In this document: one piece after another, positions 26,663 through 35,315 of the stretch
Numbering within the stretch: position 1 is the stretch's first letter
Layout of the letters: the number at the start of each line of letters is the position of its first letter
From: Nocardia sp. NBC_00508
GTDB taxonomy: Bacteria > Actinomycetota > Actinomycetes > Mycobacteriales > Mycobacteriaceae
Length of the DNA: 64,000 bases
Assembly: GCF_036346875.1 (NCBI RefSeq)
Contig: NZ_CP107852.1
Span: 434,001-498,000, forward strand
Direction of reading: 5' to 3'
Position numbers and translations under genes: made by a program
Notes under the pieces: generated by a model
The model's database searches: none
Told to the model about the DNA's origin: nothing
What the model saw: only the letters and a program-made list of their open reading frames with translations

Positions 26663-27805
26663 GTGAAGCAACTAACAGTCGGTGTCATCGGGACCTCCCG
26701 CAAGGCGGATGAGCGCCGATTGGCAATCCATCCGGCGCATGTCGACCGGATCGATCCGAAGCTTCGCGATCGGGTCTTTCTGGAGCACGGCTACGGCGAT
26801 CGGTTCGGCTACTCCGACGCACGACTCGAGCCGCTGGTCGGCGGGCACCGCACGCGCGAGGAGCTGTTCGCCGAATGTGACGTGCTGCTGTTGCCCAAGC
26901 CGTCGGCCGAGGATCTGGAGAATCTGCGGCCCGGGCAGGTCGTGTGGGGGTGGCCGCACTGCGTTCAGGATGAGCGGATGACGCAGCTGGCCGTGGACCG
27001 GGGCCTGACCCTGATCGCTTGGGAGGCGATGAATCACTGGACGAAGGAGGGTAACTTCAGCGTCCACGTCTTCCACAAGAACAACGAGTTGGCCGGCTAT
27101 TGCTCGGTGCTGCACGCGCTGCAACTGCGGGGCTCCTGTGGGGACTACGGGCGGCGGCTGCGGGCGGCCGTAATCAGTTTCGGCGCCACTGCCCGCGGCG
27201 CGGTCCGTGCCCTCTCGGCACTCGGCATCAGTGACGTGACGGTGCTGACCCAACGCAGGGTCTCAGCGGTTGCCGCACCGTTCGCGTCGGTGCGGATGCA
27301 GCATTTCGAGCGCGACCCGGACAACACCAGCCGGACCCTCGCGCTGAAGGCGCCGGAACCGGGACCGCTCGCGGAGATGCTGGCCCAATACGATGTGGTC
27401 GTCAACTGCATCCTCCAGGACACCGACAACCCGCTGATGTTCGTGCTCAACGAGGATCTGCCACTGTTCACGCCCGGCACGCTGTTCGTCGACGTCTCCT
27501 GCGACGAGGGCATGGGCTTCGAATGGGCCCGTCCGACCTCGTTCGCGGAGCCGATGTTCAGCCTCGGCGAGGACCTGCACTATTACGGCGTCGACCACAC
27601 CCCCTCATACCTCTGGAACTCCGCCACCTGGGAGAACTCCGAGGCACTGCTGGAGTACCTGCCGATCGTTATGTCCGGTCCCGACGCCTGGGACGGCAAC
27701 GAGACGATTCGGCGCGCGATCGAGATTCGCGAGGGCCGGGTCAAGAACCTACGGATCCTCTCGTTCCAGGGACGCGCCGCGGCCTACCCGTACGCGGTCG
27801 TCTGA
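26663..27805 (+). CDS. N5-(carboxyethyl)ornithine synthase-like dehydrogenase
   Basis: An enzyme of about 380 residues of the alanine dehydrogenase/PNT fold. VGVIGTSRKADERRLAIHPAHVDRI, VVWGWPHCVQ, IAWEAMNHWTKEG, HKNNELAGYCSVLHALQL, VDVSCDEGMGFEWARPTSF and YGVDHTPSYLWNSATWE match the lactococcal N5-(carboxyethyl)ornithine synthase block by block. That enzyme reductively condenses pyruvate with the side-chain amine of ornithine or lysine using NADPH. The product in this organism is unknown. The start is taken at GTG 26663, where TAGGCT ends 6 nt upstream; TTG 26660 is the alternative. Monocistronic, with palindromes downstream. Confidence 0.75.
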   Translation: MKQLTVGVIGTSRKADERRLAIHPAHVDRIDPKLRDRVFLEHGYGDRFGYSDARLEPLVGGHRTREELFAECDVLLLPKPSAEDLENLRPGQVVWGWPHCVQDERMTQLAVDRGLTLIAWEAMNHWTKEGNFSVHVFHKNNELAGYCSVLHALQLRGSCGDYGRRLRAAVISFGATARGAVRALSALGISDVTVLTQRRVSAVAAPFASVRMQHFERDPDNTSRTLALKAPEPGPLAEMLAQYDVVVNCILQDTDNPLMFVLNEDLPLFTPGTLFVDVSCDEGMGFEWARPTSFAEPMFSLGEDLHYYGVDHTPSYLWNSATWENSEALLEYLPIVMSGPDAWDGNETIRRAIEIREGRVKNLRILSFQGRAAAYPYAVV

Positions 27806-27839
27806 CCCGGCTGGTGCACCAGCATTCACCGTCCCGATA

Positions 27840-27869
27840 CAACAGCGCATTTCGTGTCGGCCGCTGTTG
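27840..27869. terminator. Convergent-gene hairpin
   Basis: CAACAGCG (27840-27847) pairs with CGCTGTTG (27862-27869). A perfect 14-bp palindrome GCTGGTGCACCAGC also lies at 27810-27823 just after the preceding stop. The pair lies between a plus-strand gene and a putative minus-strand small gene, fitting a bidirectional terminator. Confidence 0.5.
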
Positions 27870-27917
27870 CACGCCATGGATCGGCCGGGCATGATCATGA
27901 CCAGCCAGGATTCGAAC

Positions 27918-28202
27918 TCAACGGGCTTGTTGTACAACAGTTCTGACCGGCGATAGAAACATCGCGTACGCTCCGGACGACTTCGTGGCGACGGTGATCG
28001 CGGCACGGCTGGTGCCGCCGGGCCAGCTGTGGCAGTGACCGCTGATGAGGTCGGCGGTCTGCGCGCGCAGTTCGCGCGCCGCGTGCTGGACTCGCTGGAC
28101 CGCAGCGAGGTACCGGTCATCGAAGGTATCGACCTCGGCGGCAAGCACCGGTTCCTGGCCGATCCCGGCCAACAGATCCCCGGTGGTCAGCGTGGGCGAC
28201 AT
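27918..28202 (-). CDS. Hypothetical 94-aa protein, possibly leaderless
   Basis: A 94-codon frame with high GC at third positions, starting ATG 28202 with TACCGT ending 7 nt upstream on the minus strand, the same geometry as other leaderless genes here. The sequence is helical and amphipathic in the middle (DRYLAAVQRVQHAARELRAQ) with a Gly/Ser/Thr-rich end; no domain recognised. A competing plus-strand frame begins at 28029 (GTG) and also has good codon bias, so strand choice is not settled. Confidence 0.4.
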   Translation of the reverse strand: MSPTLTTGDLLAGIGQEPVLAAEVDTFDDRYLAAVQRVQHAARELRAQTADLISGHCHSWPGGTSRAAITVATKSSGAYAMFLSPVRTVVQQAR

Positions 28203-28263
28203 AGCGCGGACGGTAGACAACGGCAGCGCAATCGTTACTCGTCGCGCACGGCGTTCATCGGTA

Positions 28264-28295
28264 CTTGGGTGGCCAGCCGTCGCTGGCCACCCAAG
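28264..28295. terminator. Perfect 14-bp hairpin
   Basis: CTTGGGTGGCCAGC and its exact reverse complement flank the loop CGTC. Together with a second perfect 8-bp hairpin (28407-28414 / 28423-28430) it occupies the 330-bp gap between the small ORF and the NmrA gene, and probably ends the minus-strand NmrA transcript. I see no gene in 28203-28530. Confidence 0.6.
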
Positions 28296-28530
28296 CGGGC
28301 CGCTGTGTGTCGCCTTTGGAGAGAGGTCACGCAGGTTTGGTGCTAACGGCAGTTGTTCACGAATCCTGGCGGCGTGTCGCTTTTGGTCCATCCCGGAGAT
28401 GTTTGCGAACGACGACAGCCTCCGTCGTTCCGGGTGGTTGCGATGACGTCCCAGCCGCGTCGCGCGTACTAGGCGGAGGCGGCGAGATCGACGTTGCGTG
28501 ACGCCCCGACGATGAGGACGATCTCGGCGT

Positions 28531-29424
28531 TCATGCCCGGACCGCTGGCGCGAGATTCTGCTCGCACCACTCGCGGAAGCTCGTCGGGCTCGCGGTCGCA
28601 CCGGAGCGCGGTACGCCGTCGTCGAGGCCGTTCTCCTTGGCGCGCATCATGTCGACGTAGGCGGTCGCGATCGGATCGCTGACGCCTCGGGCGGTCTGTG
28701 CTGCGCGGAAGTCGTCGAGAGACTGCCGCTGGTAGCGGATGGGGCGACCGAGCACCTCGGACATGGTGTGCGCCATGTCCTTCGGTGCCAGATCCTCCGG
28801 TCCCAGCACTGCGACCTCGCCCGTCCCCGACCAGGAGCGGTCGAGCAGCAGGCGGGCGGCCGCCGCGGCGATATCGCGGGTGGCGACCATCGGTGCCTTG
28901 CGGTCGGCGGCCGCGGTGCCGGTGAACACGCCGGCGTCGCGGATCGAAATCGCCTGCCACAGGAGGTTATCCATGAACGTCGGGTTCGCCAGTGCCCGAT
29001 AGGCCACGCCCGTATTCGCAATGAGATCGTCCATTGCCAGCGATGCCGTCACCTGCCCGGCGCGACCCGCGACGGGAGTACCACGCCCGAGCGCCGAGAC
29101 GCCGACGACGTGCCCGACGTCGTGGGTGGTGAAGGCCTTCGCGGCGGCGTGCGTGAATCCGGAAAACGCGGCGTCCAGATTCGGCGCGTACAGGTCGGGC
29201 GGGACCAGCCAGAAGACCGCGTCCGCACCGGCGAAGGCCCGGTCCACGACATCGGCATCGCCGTGCGATCCGGTGACGATATCGACGCGGGAGCGGATCG
29301 CCTCCGGGAGATTCCCGGGATCGCGCACAATGACGCGTAATTCTTCACTGCGAGTGGATGTTTCGAGCAGGATGTCCAGCAGTCGGCTGCCGATGTGACC
29401 GGTGGGGGCGGTGATGACGATCAT
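28531..29424 (-). CDS. NmrA-family NAD(P)-binding protein
   Basis: A 297-residue atypical SDR of the NmrA/HSCARG type: MIVITAPTGHIGSRLLDILL with the TGxxGxxG-like loop, FWLVPPDLYAPN, VVGVSALGRGTP and YRALANPTFMDNLLWQ, ending in FREWCEQNLAPA. Such proteins sense or oxidise NAD(P)H-linked substrates. The start ATG 29424 is chosen because the first strand begins there; 29 upstream codons overlap the LysR promoter. It is divergent from a LysR gene across 67 nt, the classic regulator-target layout. Confidence 0.88.
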   Translation of the reverse strand: MIVITAPTGHIGSRLLDILLETSTRSEELRVIVRDPGNLPEAIRSRVDIVTGSHGDADVVDRAFAGADAVFWLVPPDLYAPNLDAAFSGFTHAAAKAFTTHDVGHVVGVSALGRGTPVAGRAGQVTASLAMDDLIANTGVAYRALANPTFMDNLLWQAISIRDAGVFTGTAAADRKAPMVATRDIAAAAARLLLDRSWSGTGEVAVLGPEDLAPKDMAHTMSEVLGRPIRYQRQSLDDFRAAQTARGVSDPIATAYVDMMRAKENGLDDGVPRSGATASPTSFREWCEQNLAPAVRA

Positions 29425-29478
29425 GCTTCGAGTCTGGTGACGGTTCGTCGCGGCGTCCAAGACCCTTTCCGTAGATTG

Positions 29479-29493
29479 ATACCGTGAGGGTAT
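29479..29493. promoter_or_regulatory. LysR-type operator overlapping the lysR start
   Basis: ATACC-GTGAG-GGTAT is a perfect inverted repeat that contains the T-N11-A LysR box. It ends on the ATG of the LysR gene (29492) in the divergent region shared with the NmrA gene. An upstream TAGATT (29472-29477) could be a -10 box. Confidence 0.55.
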
Positions 29494-30298
29494 GGATCTG
29501 GATTTGCGCAAGCTCCGCTACTTCGCCGCGGTGGCAGAGCACCGGCACTTCGGCCGGGCGGCGGAAAAGCTCTACATCGCCCAGCCCGTGCTGAGCCGTC
29601 AGATCAAGGCTTTCGAGCAGGAATTGGATTGCACGCTGCTCGTGCGGACCACCCGCAACGTGGAGCTGACCGCCGCCGGGAAGCAGCTCTACGAGGAGGC
29701 GCAGGGGATTCTCGCGGCCGTCGACGCGGCGGTGCGGCGCGTGCACGATGTCGACCGCGGCGTGCGACGGCTGGTGGTCGCGTTCTCCATCGGGTTGCGT
29801 GTATCGGAGGCGATCCGGGAATTCGTGATGCGTCACCCGGAGGTCGAAACCGATGTCGTGCCGGCGCGCTGGTGGGAGCGGGACGCACCACTGCGGGACG
29901 GTCGAGCTCAGATAGGTTACCTGCGAAGACCTTTCGATGAATCCGGATTGCGCACCATCCCCGTCGGTCACGAACCCAGGGTTGCCTGCATGCCCGCGAC
30001 CCATCCGCTGGCGTCGCGCCGGGAACTCACCCTGGCCGATCTCGACGGTGAGCGGATGCTCGACGTCCGGAACAGGCGGACGTTGTCACTGGAAGAAAAG
30101 TTCGAGCTCATCGCCTCCGGGCACGGCCTGGTACTCGTCCCACTGAGTGTGGCGCGCGCCTACGTCCGCCCCGACCTCGTCCACCGCCCCGTCACCGACG
30201 CCCCCGGGGCCGAGACATGCCTGGTTGTCGCCTCGGACCACCATGACAAGCTCCTGCGCGAATTCCTCGACATCGCCATCACGACACTGCGGCACTGA
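29492..30298 (+). CDS. LysR-family transcriptional regulator
   Basis: A 268-residue LysR regulator: winged HTH at residues 5-64 (LRKLRYFAAVAEHRHFGRAAEKLYIAQPVLSRQIKAFEQELDCTLLVRTTRNVELTAAG) and a rather short co-inducer domain. Divergent from the NmrA-type oxidoreductase gene, its probable target. The effector is unknown. Confidence 0.93.
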   Translation: MDLDLRKLRYFAAVAEHRHFGRAAEKLYIAQPVLSRQIKAFEQELDCTLLVRTTRNVELTAAGKQLYEEAQGILAAVDAAVRRVHDVDRGVRRLVVAFSIGLRVSEAIREFVMRHPEVETDVVPARWWERDAPLRDGRAQIGYLRRPFDESGLRTIPVGHEPRVACMPATHPLASRRELTLADLDGERMLDVRNRRTLSLEEKFELIASGHGLVLVPLSVARAYVRPDLVHRPVTDAPGAETCLVVASDHHDKLLREFLDIAITTLRH

Positions 30299-30651
30299 AT
30301 CGGCGACGGGCGGATATGTCGCGTCCCGACTGCTGCCCGAAGACCTCACCTGGCTCACCATGCGAGGTGCCAGACCGGCCCGGACAGACGAAACCTGATC
30401 GGTCGACCGAACCCGCTCGACCGTAGGGGGCAGATGGTGTCTGGATACCTCGCAGGAGTCCGGGTTGTCTCATGATCACCGGCGGGGCGGTTCCCAGGCG
30501 CATCACTCAGCTGCACCGCGCCGCGGCGGACGCAGCCGCGTGTCACTGCGAAGAAGGGTTCCTGATGGCTGGCTCGGATCCACCGGCTACCGGCCCGTGC
30601 GCGTGCGCGACACCCTGTTCTGAGCACAGAGCACGAACGTCGCGCGGCTCG
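30299..30651. other. Intergenic stretch without a supported gene
   Basis: Between the LysR stop and the convergent monooxygenase stop. A 63-codon plus frame at 30472 has no ribosome-binding site or recognisable content. I see no hairpin of note. Confidence 0.5.
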
Positions 30652-31890
30652 TCAGTGACGTAGCCGGGCGGCTGCGGCCAGAATCGGGGTGCTCACGGCG
30701 GTGGCTGCGGCGCCGAGTGTGGTGTCGGTGGCCAGGATCCACCGGACGGTCTTCATGGCCAGGGTCAGGACTTCTCCGCCGCGCTGACGCATGTCGGCCT
30801 CGAAATGTTCCACGCCGTCGGTGAGGGTTGCGGTGCCGGCGGCGGCGGCGCTCACGTGCTCGAGCAGGCTGGCGGCGTCGCGGATGGCCGCGCCCGCTCC
30901 CATTCCGGCGGTGGGTGGTGTGGCGTGGACAGCGTCGCCGAGCGCGGTGATTCGCCCCGCGGGCCAGGGCGCGAGATCGTCCGCACGAGTGGGGGCGGCG
31001 TTGAAGCGGAACGCGGCCACGCTGTGCGGGTCGGCCTGGGCGATGACCTCGAGCGTGTGCTCGGCCCAGCCCCGCTTGCGAAACCGGCCCAGCAGCGCGG
31101 CCTGCAGCGCGCCGCCACGCAGATCACGCAGGGAGTCGGTGTCGGCGGATTCGGGGAACATGGCGCCCCAGATATAGGTGGGTCCGGTGGTGACCGACAT
31201 CCGCAGCTCGGGAGCGTCGAGCGCGGCGTTGCCGACCGGGTCGAGGAAGCCGACATAGAGCGCTGCCCCGCGCGGGCCGATCGCCAGCCCCGATCGTGGC
31301 CTCAGCCGCTGCTGCTCGCCCGGGCTGAGGTCTCGCACGAGGGTGCGGCCGGAGAACCCGATGATGCCCGCCGGGCTGTTGGTCGGGCCTCCGGCCAGGT
31401 GGCGGGCTACCACCGAGTGGGTGCCGTCCGCACCCACCACCAGATCCGCCGAGACCGGCGCTCGATCGGTGAACAGCACCTGGGGCGTGCCGTGGTCATC
31501 ATGGCCGACGCCGGACGCGCTGCATCCCAGGTGCAGGGCATCACCCACTGCTTCGGCCAGCAGCATCCGCAGGGTAATCCGATCGACGTCGACACTGCCG
31601 CTGCCACTCAGATCCGGCCCGTGGCCGAGCAGCCGGCCGCGGCGGTCCCAGAACGCGTCACGCTCGCGCAGCCGCAGCGCCGAACCCGATGCCAGCAACC
31701 GCTGCATGATCTTCGGTTCCACTAGATCTTTCAGCGCCGACTGCGCCCGCTCGTCCAGGGTGATGTGGTAGCCGCCTGTCGCCGCCACGTCGGTGTCGCG
31801 GTCGAATACCGCAACCTCGAATCCCCGGCGACGCAGCCCTGCCCCCAGAGCCAGCCCGCCGATCCCGCCACCGACCACGACCAGCCGCAT
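30652..31890 (-). CDS. FAD-dependent monooxygenase (group A)
   Basis: A 412-residue flavoprotein hydroxylase. GGGIGGLALG at residues 7-16 binds ADP, DRDTD follows at the end of the second strand, VVGADGTHSVVAR is the DG motif for both FAD and NADPH, and GDAVHATPPTAGMGAGAAIRDA is the ribose-binding GD motif. The substrate is unknown; the group oxidises aromatics, antibiotics such as rifampicin or tetracycline, and polyketides. The start ATG 31890 is the first before the Rossmann strand. Divergent from a WYL regulator. Confidence 0.92.
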   Translation of the reverse strand: MRLVVVGGGIGGLALGAGLRRRGFEVAVFDRDTDVAATGGYHITLDERAQSALKDLVEPKIMQRLLASGSALRLRERDAFWDRRGRLLGHGPDLSGSGSVDVDRITLRMLLAEAVGDALHLGCSASGVGHDDHGTPQVLFTDRAPVSADLVVGADGTHSVVARHLAGGPTNSPAGIIGFSGRTLVRDLSPGEQQRLRPRSGLAIGPRGAALYVGFLDPVGNAALDAPELRMSVTTGPTYIWGAMFPESADTDSLRDLRGGALQAALLGRFRKRGWAEHTLEVIAQADPHSVAAFRFNAAPTRADDLAPWPAGRITALGDAVHATPPTAGMGAGAAIRDAASLLEHVSAAAAGTATLTDGVEHFEADMRQRGGEVLTLAMKTVRWILATDTTLGAAATAVSTPILAAAARLRH

Positions 31891-31944
31891 ACCCGACCGT
31901 CCTCTCTGCCACTGCTCGCTGAACAGAATCCACCCTGACATCCA

Positions 31945-31967
31945 TAGTGGACACCGAGTGGCCACTA
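31945..31967. promoter_or_regulatory. Candidate operator between monooxygenase and WYL genes
   Basis: TAGTGG (31945-31950) and CCACTA (31962-31967) form an inverted repeat, with an inner perfect palindrome AGTGGCCACT. It is centred in the 94-nt divergent region, 17 nt before the WYL gene. Confidence 0.4.
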
Positions 31968-31984
31968 CTGGTCATGATGGGACG

Positions 31985-32977
31985 ATGGCGAACACCTCAC
32001 ACCGGGCGTTGCGACTGCTGTCGCTGCTCGGATCGGGACGGCAGTGGCCGCTGCGCGAGCTGGCCGCCCGGCTCGGAGTCAGCGAACGCACCGTCCGCCG
32101 CGACATAGAAACACTGCGCCAGCTCGACTATCCGATCACCACCATCCACGGCCCCGACGGCGGCTATCGGCTCGGCGCGGGGCACACCCTGCCGCCGCTG
32201 CTGTTCGACCACGACCAGGCCCTCGCGGTCGCGGTGGCCCTGCAGACCGCGCCCAGCACGATGTTCGGTCTCGGGGACGACGCGGCGCGGGCACTGGCCA
32301 CTCTGCACCAGGTCATGCCCCCTGCGCTGCGGGCATCCATGGAATCCCTGCGCCTGACCCGGCTGCAGAACTACTGGGAGTTCCCCGCACCTCCCATCGC
32401 CCCGTCCGCTCTCACCGCCGTCGGAACCGCGGTACGCCACCGCCACCTACTCGTCACCGAGACACTGCGTCCCGACGGCACACGCCCCGAACCCGGGGAT
32501 CCCGATTTCCTGCCCGCACACCGCATCGAGCCGCACCACCTGGTCGTCTGGGCCGCCCGGTGGTACCTGGTCGCCTACGACCTCACCGACCACGAATGGC
32601 GAGTGCACCGCGTCGATCGACTGCACTCCCGCCCCACTACGCAGCACTTCTCCGCCCGCGCGCTTCCCGACGACGACCTCGCCCACTTCGTGATGGGCAC
32701 CCACGACCGCGGCGACACCCCGGCCGACTGGCAATGCACCGGCACCGCACGGCTCAACCTGCCCGCTCACATCGTGGCCCGCTGGGCGCCAGGCGGCGCC
32801 GTCGTGGAACACCTCGACACCGAACACTGCCGGCTCACTCTCGGCGCCTGGTCCTGGGCCGGTGTCGCCGGCATCCTCGCCACCTTCGACACCGAACTCA
32901 CCGACCTTCACCCACCCCAGCTCGTCCACGCATGCCGCCTACTCACGCGCCGATGGGCCACTATTGCCGACACCTGA
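31985..32977 (+). CDS. HTH-WYL domain transcriptional regulator
   Basis: A 330-residue YafY-type regulator: an N-terminal winged helix (LRLLSLLGSGRQWPLRELAARLGVSERTVRRDIETLRQLDYPI) and a central WYL domain (about residues 140-215; PHHLVVWAARWYLVAYDLTDHEWRVHRVDRL), then a WCX-like C-terminus. WYL domains bind small molecules or nucleic-acid ligands. Divergent transcription suggests it controls the flavin monooxygenase. It is followed by a decayed mobile region. Confidence 0.9.
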   Translation: MANTSHRALRLLSLLGSGRQWPLRELAARLGVSERTVRRDIETLRQLDYPITTIHGPDGGYRLGAGHTLPPLLFDHDQALAVAVALQTAPSTMFGLGDDAARALATLHQVMPPALRASMESLRLTRLQNYWEFPAPPIAPSALTAVGTAVRHRHLLVTETLRPDGTRPEPGDPDFLPAHRIEPHHLVVWAARWYLVAYDLTDHEWRVHRVDRLHSRPTTQHFSARALPDDDLAHFVMGTHDRGDTPADWQCTGTARLNLPAHIVARWAPGGAVVEHLDTEHCRLTLGAWSWAGVAGILATFDTELTDLHPPQLVHACRLLTRRWATIADT

Positions 32978-33029
32978 GAGAAACTCGACCTGTTCTCATA
33001 AGTGACCGAGTTGATGTTCCCCCGGTTCT

Positions 33030-33130
33030 CCGGAGTTGATTGCTCGACTCTTGGTCACGAAGTCATCGAAGAAGACTTGTTCCTGCCACGGCGTTATCCC
33101 GAAGAGTTCCGTCGTAAGGTCCTGGATCTC
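33030..33130 (+). pseudogene. IS3/IS911-type transposase orfA scrap
   Basis: The segment 33082-33129 encodes LPRRYPEEFRRKVLDL, the N-terminus of IS3-family OrfA proteins (RRYPEEFRxKVLDL...), then the match stops. The frame before it is not transposase-like. No inverted repeats or orfB remain nearby. It marks an old insertion at the left edge of the island. Confidence 0.6.
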
Positions 33131-33718
33131 CGGCTTCGACACCAACCGCCCACCCGAAAACCGCAGGTCGTCCCCGTTCCCATGTTCGATGCGCCCACCT
33201 TGGGCACGACGAATACAGGAACGGCAAACCGATCGGTGCTGGCGCACCGCAATCGTCAGACCGGATACGTACCCACTATGAGCAGGCGTTTCTCAGTTGC
33301 CCATGTTATGTGTGTCCCGCCGAGACCGGGGCCTGCGACAGCCCGCCGAAAATACCACTACCGCAACCGATTTGACTTGCGCTCAAAACGCGATTCTCGA
33401 ACTCCTCTCGGGTCGCAGGAGACAAGCACCCGGTAACGCCGACTGCGAATACGGCCGACCACCGATGGACGTGCCAGTGTCGCGACCGTCGCCGCTCGAG
33501 AACCGTTGCAGCCCCCTGCCCGCCGAACCGTATCCGGCGTTCGTCACCGAGCCTCCCGGTTCCGTCAGAGCGATCAGCGGCATTGCAGTTCGTTGAAATG
33601 GCGGTGGTCAGGGGGACTTGTGACGTCAGCTAGCATCGGTTAACCGCGCATCGACCCGCGGCGCGGTTTCTGCGCTACGAGTCGATGTGCGAGGTGTTAA
33701 GCAGCGGCGGTATGGGTT
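33131..33718. other. Decayed lower-GC stretch without a supported gene
   Basis: Lower GC than the surroundings, with no frame showing actinobacterial codon bias. A short AGTTGCCCATGT near 33295 recalls the tail of the dispersed repeat but is too short to claim. Confidence 0.5.
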
Positions 33719-34249
33719 TCAGCTGCCTGCGCTGCCGGTGGAAGGTCGCGCCCTGCGCAGTTCGCAGGCCAGCCGGTCGGCGTCCGGCCGGTCCTCGCCG
33801 GAACGGGCGCAGCCCTGCGAGGTGTAGCCCCGTTCGTTGTAGCCTTGCCGGTCGTAGCCCCACCTGTCGTAACCCCAGCGATCGTAACCCCAGCGATCGT
33901 AACCCCACCGGTCGTAGCCCCAGACATCGAAGCCGTCGGGGTCTTCCGGCTCAACAGGTTTCGGAAATGACGGAGTCGTCACGGGCGGTTCGGTCGTGAC
34001 CGGCGGAACACTGGTGACCGGCGGCGTGGTCGTCACCGGCGGCACCGTGGTGACCGGCGGCACGGTCGTCACGGGCGGCACCGTCGTCACGGGCGCGATG
34101 GTGACAGGTGCGGTAGTAGCCGGGGGTTGATCAGGGGTTGCGAATGCCGGTAAGACCAGCGCGGCCGGAGCAAGCACCACCGTCCCGGCGACTGCGGCCA
34201 GCAGGACCGACTGTCGAACCGTGCGCGGACTTCTCCTCCAATGAGACAT
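33719..34249 (-). CDS. Secreted low-complexity protein with PPVTT and WGYDR repeats
   Basis: A 176-residue protein with an ideal ribosome-binding site (GGAGGT, 5 nt before ATG) and a signal peptide (SVLLAAVAGTVVLAPAALVLPAFA, cleavage after AFA near residue 35). The mature chain opens with about nine PPVTT-type Pro/Thr repeats (residues 45-90), a wall-spanning or mucin-like stretch, then a short acidic linker and five to six tandem WGYDR pentapeptides (about residues 105-140), and ends in a hydrophilic tail with two Cys. No catalytic domain is recognised. The 15-bp DNA repeats suggest copy-number variability. The function may be adhesion, aggregation or metal/heme binding, all inference. Confidence 0.7.
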   Translation of the reverse strand: MSHWRRSPRTVRQSVLLAAVAGTVVLAPAALVLPAFATPDQPPATTAPVTIAPVTTVPPVTTVPPVTTVPPVTTTPPVTSVPPVTTEPPVTTPSFPKPVEPEDPDGFDVWGYDRWGYDRWGYDRWGYDRWGYDRQGYNERGYTSQGCARSGEDRPDADRLACELRRARPSTGSAGS

Positions 34250-34599
34250 CGTTGACCTCCAACTCGAGATAAGCGCGCTCGCCGCACCCGAGTCCCCTAT
34301 CGCTCGAATGTCCAAACTTGCTACACAGCAGAGAGTTTTGCTTCCCCACCCGTGACGGGGAAACCTGCTCAACGCGCGGAGATGGCTGAACCCCTCCCAT
34401 GGTGTGATCAGCACCACGGAGTTCGACGCACACGGTCATCGACAGACCTGGGCACCGACCGAATCGCTTGACACAAAACGCCTTACACTGATTACAGGGC
34501 GTTCGTCGGACACGCCCAACCTGCCAGACACGCTCGCCGATGACGTCAGATTCCACCGATACCAGCGGATCTCGGTCCCGGCGTCTGATGCCAGAGTTC

Positions 34600-35315
34600 A
34601 CCGATAACCGCCGTCAGGATTCACCAGCGGAGCCACGGGACCGACACCGAACGACAGATCAAGGTATTCCAGGTCACCACCGACACCCTGAAAGTGCACT
34701 TGGGCGAAGATGTCCGGGTAGACGACGTGATCGAGGACCGCGTCGGCAACGGCCTCGTGAAGCGCATGCAGATACTCGACGTGATACCTCAACGGTCCGG
34801 CGGCCTGATGGGCGCACTGAACGACCATCTCGAACTTCGCTACGCGGTACGGTCTCGCGCAGAGATCACCCCACCCAAGTACTTCGATGCCTCGTCACTG
34901 CACCCCACCATCGACGAAACCGCCCGCGACCGGCTCCCCGCCGGCAATGGCAATGACGCTGTTCTTCGGGCATTCGAGGCGATCGAAACCCGCATCCAGA
35001 AGCTCACCGGGCGGAACGAAATAGGCGACACCCTCATGACGACGGTGTTCAAGCAGAAACCGGCCCCTCCGCTCCTCGATGTTGCCGACGACAACCTGGA
35101 CCCAAGCAGGCGCGACTACGAACGCAACGGCTACAGGTTCCTCTTCATGGGAGCGACGATCGGAATCCGAAACACCCACGCGCACGGATCCCGACCAGAG
35201 CATGGGGACGACCGAAGGCATGCGGTCGTTATCCAACGTTGCATCATGCGCGATCGCTCGTGCTGGCATGGTTGCGGACCAGCCGTCCCTACTTGTCATC
35301 AAACCCGCCATTTAA
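34600..35315 (+). pseudogene. Frameshifted Ymh/TIGR02391-family gene
   Basis: From about 34880 one frame encodes FDASSLHPTIDETARDRLP, AFEAIETRIQKLTGRNEIGDTLM and YRFLFMGATIGIRNTHAH, the characteristic Ymh core. After AHGS the likely C-terminus (EGMRSLSNVASCAIARAG, corresponding to the family's LSLASLLxRRLDRA) is in another frame (35180-35315). The N-terminal part is scrambled and no convincing start is seen. TIGR02391 proteins occur in phage and defence-related contexts. Sequence decay is visible; the former role is inferred. Confidence 0.6.

Noticed and set aside
27895..27990. tRNA candidate on the minus strand (GTTCGAATCCTGG resembles a T-loop)
   Set aside because: No T-stem pairing, acceptor stem or anticodon arm can be formed around it.
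30472..30663. 63-codon plus-strand ORF after the LysR gene
   Set aside because: No ribosome-binding site, Cys/Ala/Pro-rich low-information composition, and it overlaps the convergent gene end.
33002..33436. 144-codon plus-strand ORF as an intact gene
   Set aside because: Only 16 residues match a transposase N-terminus; the rest has no coding character.
33830..33925. CRISPR-like short tandem repeats
   Set aside because: The 15-bp units are contiguous without spacers and encode WGYDR in frame within a secreted protein.
33985..34100. Second block of short tandem repeats considered as a regulatory iteron array
   Set aside because: The units keep the PPVTT reading frame of the same gene.
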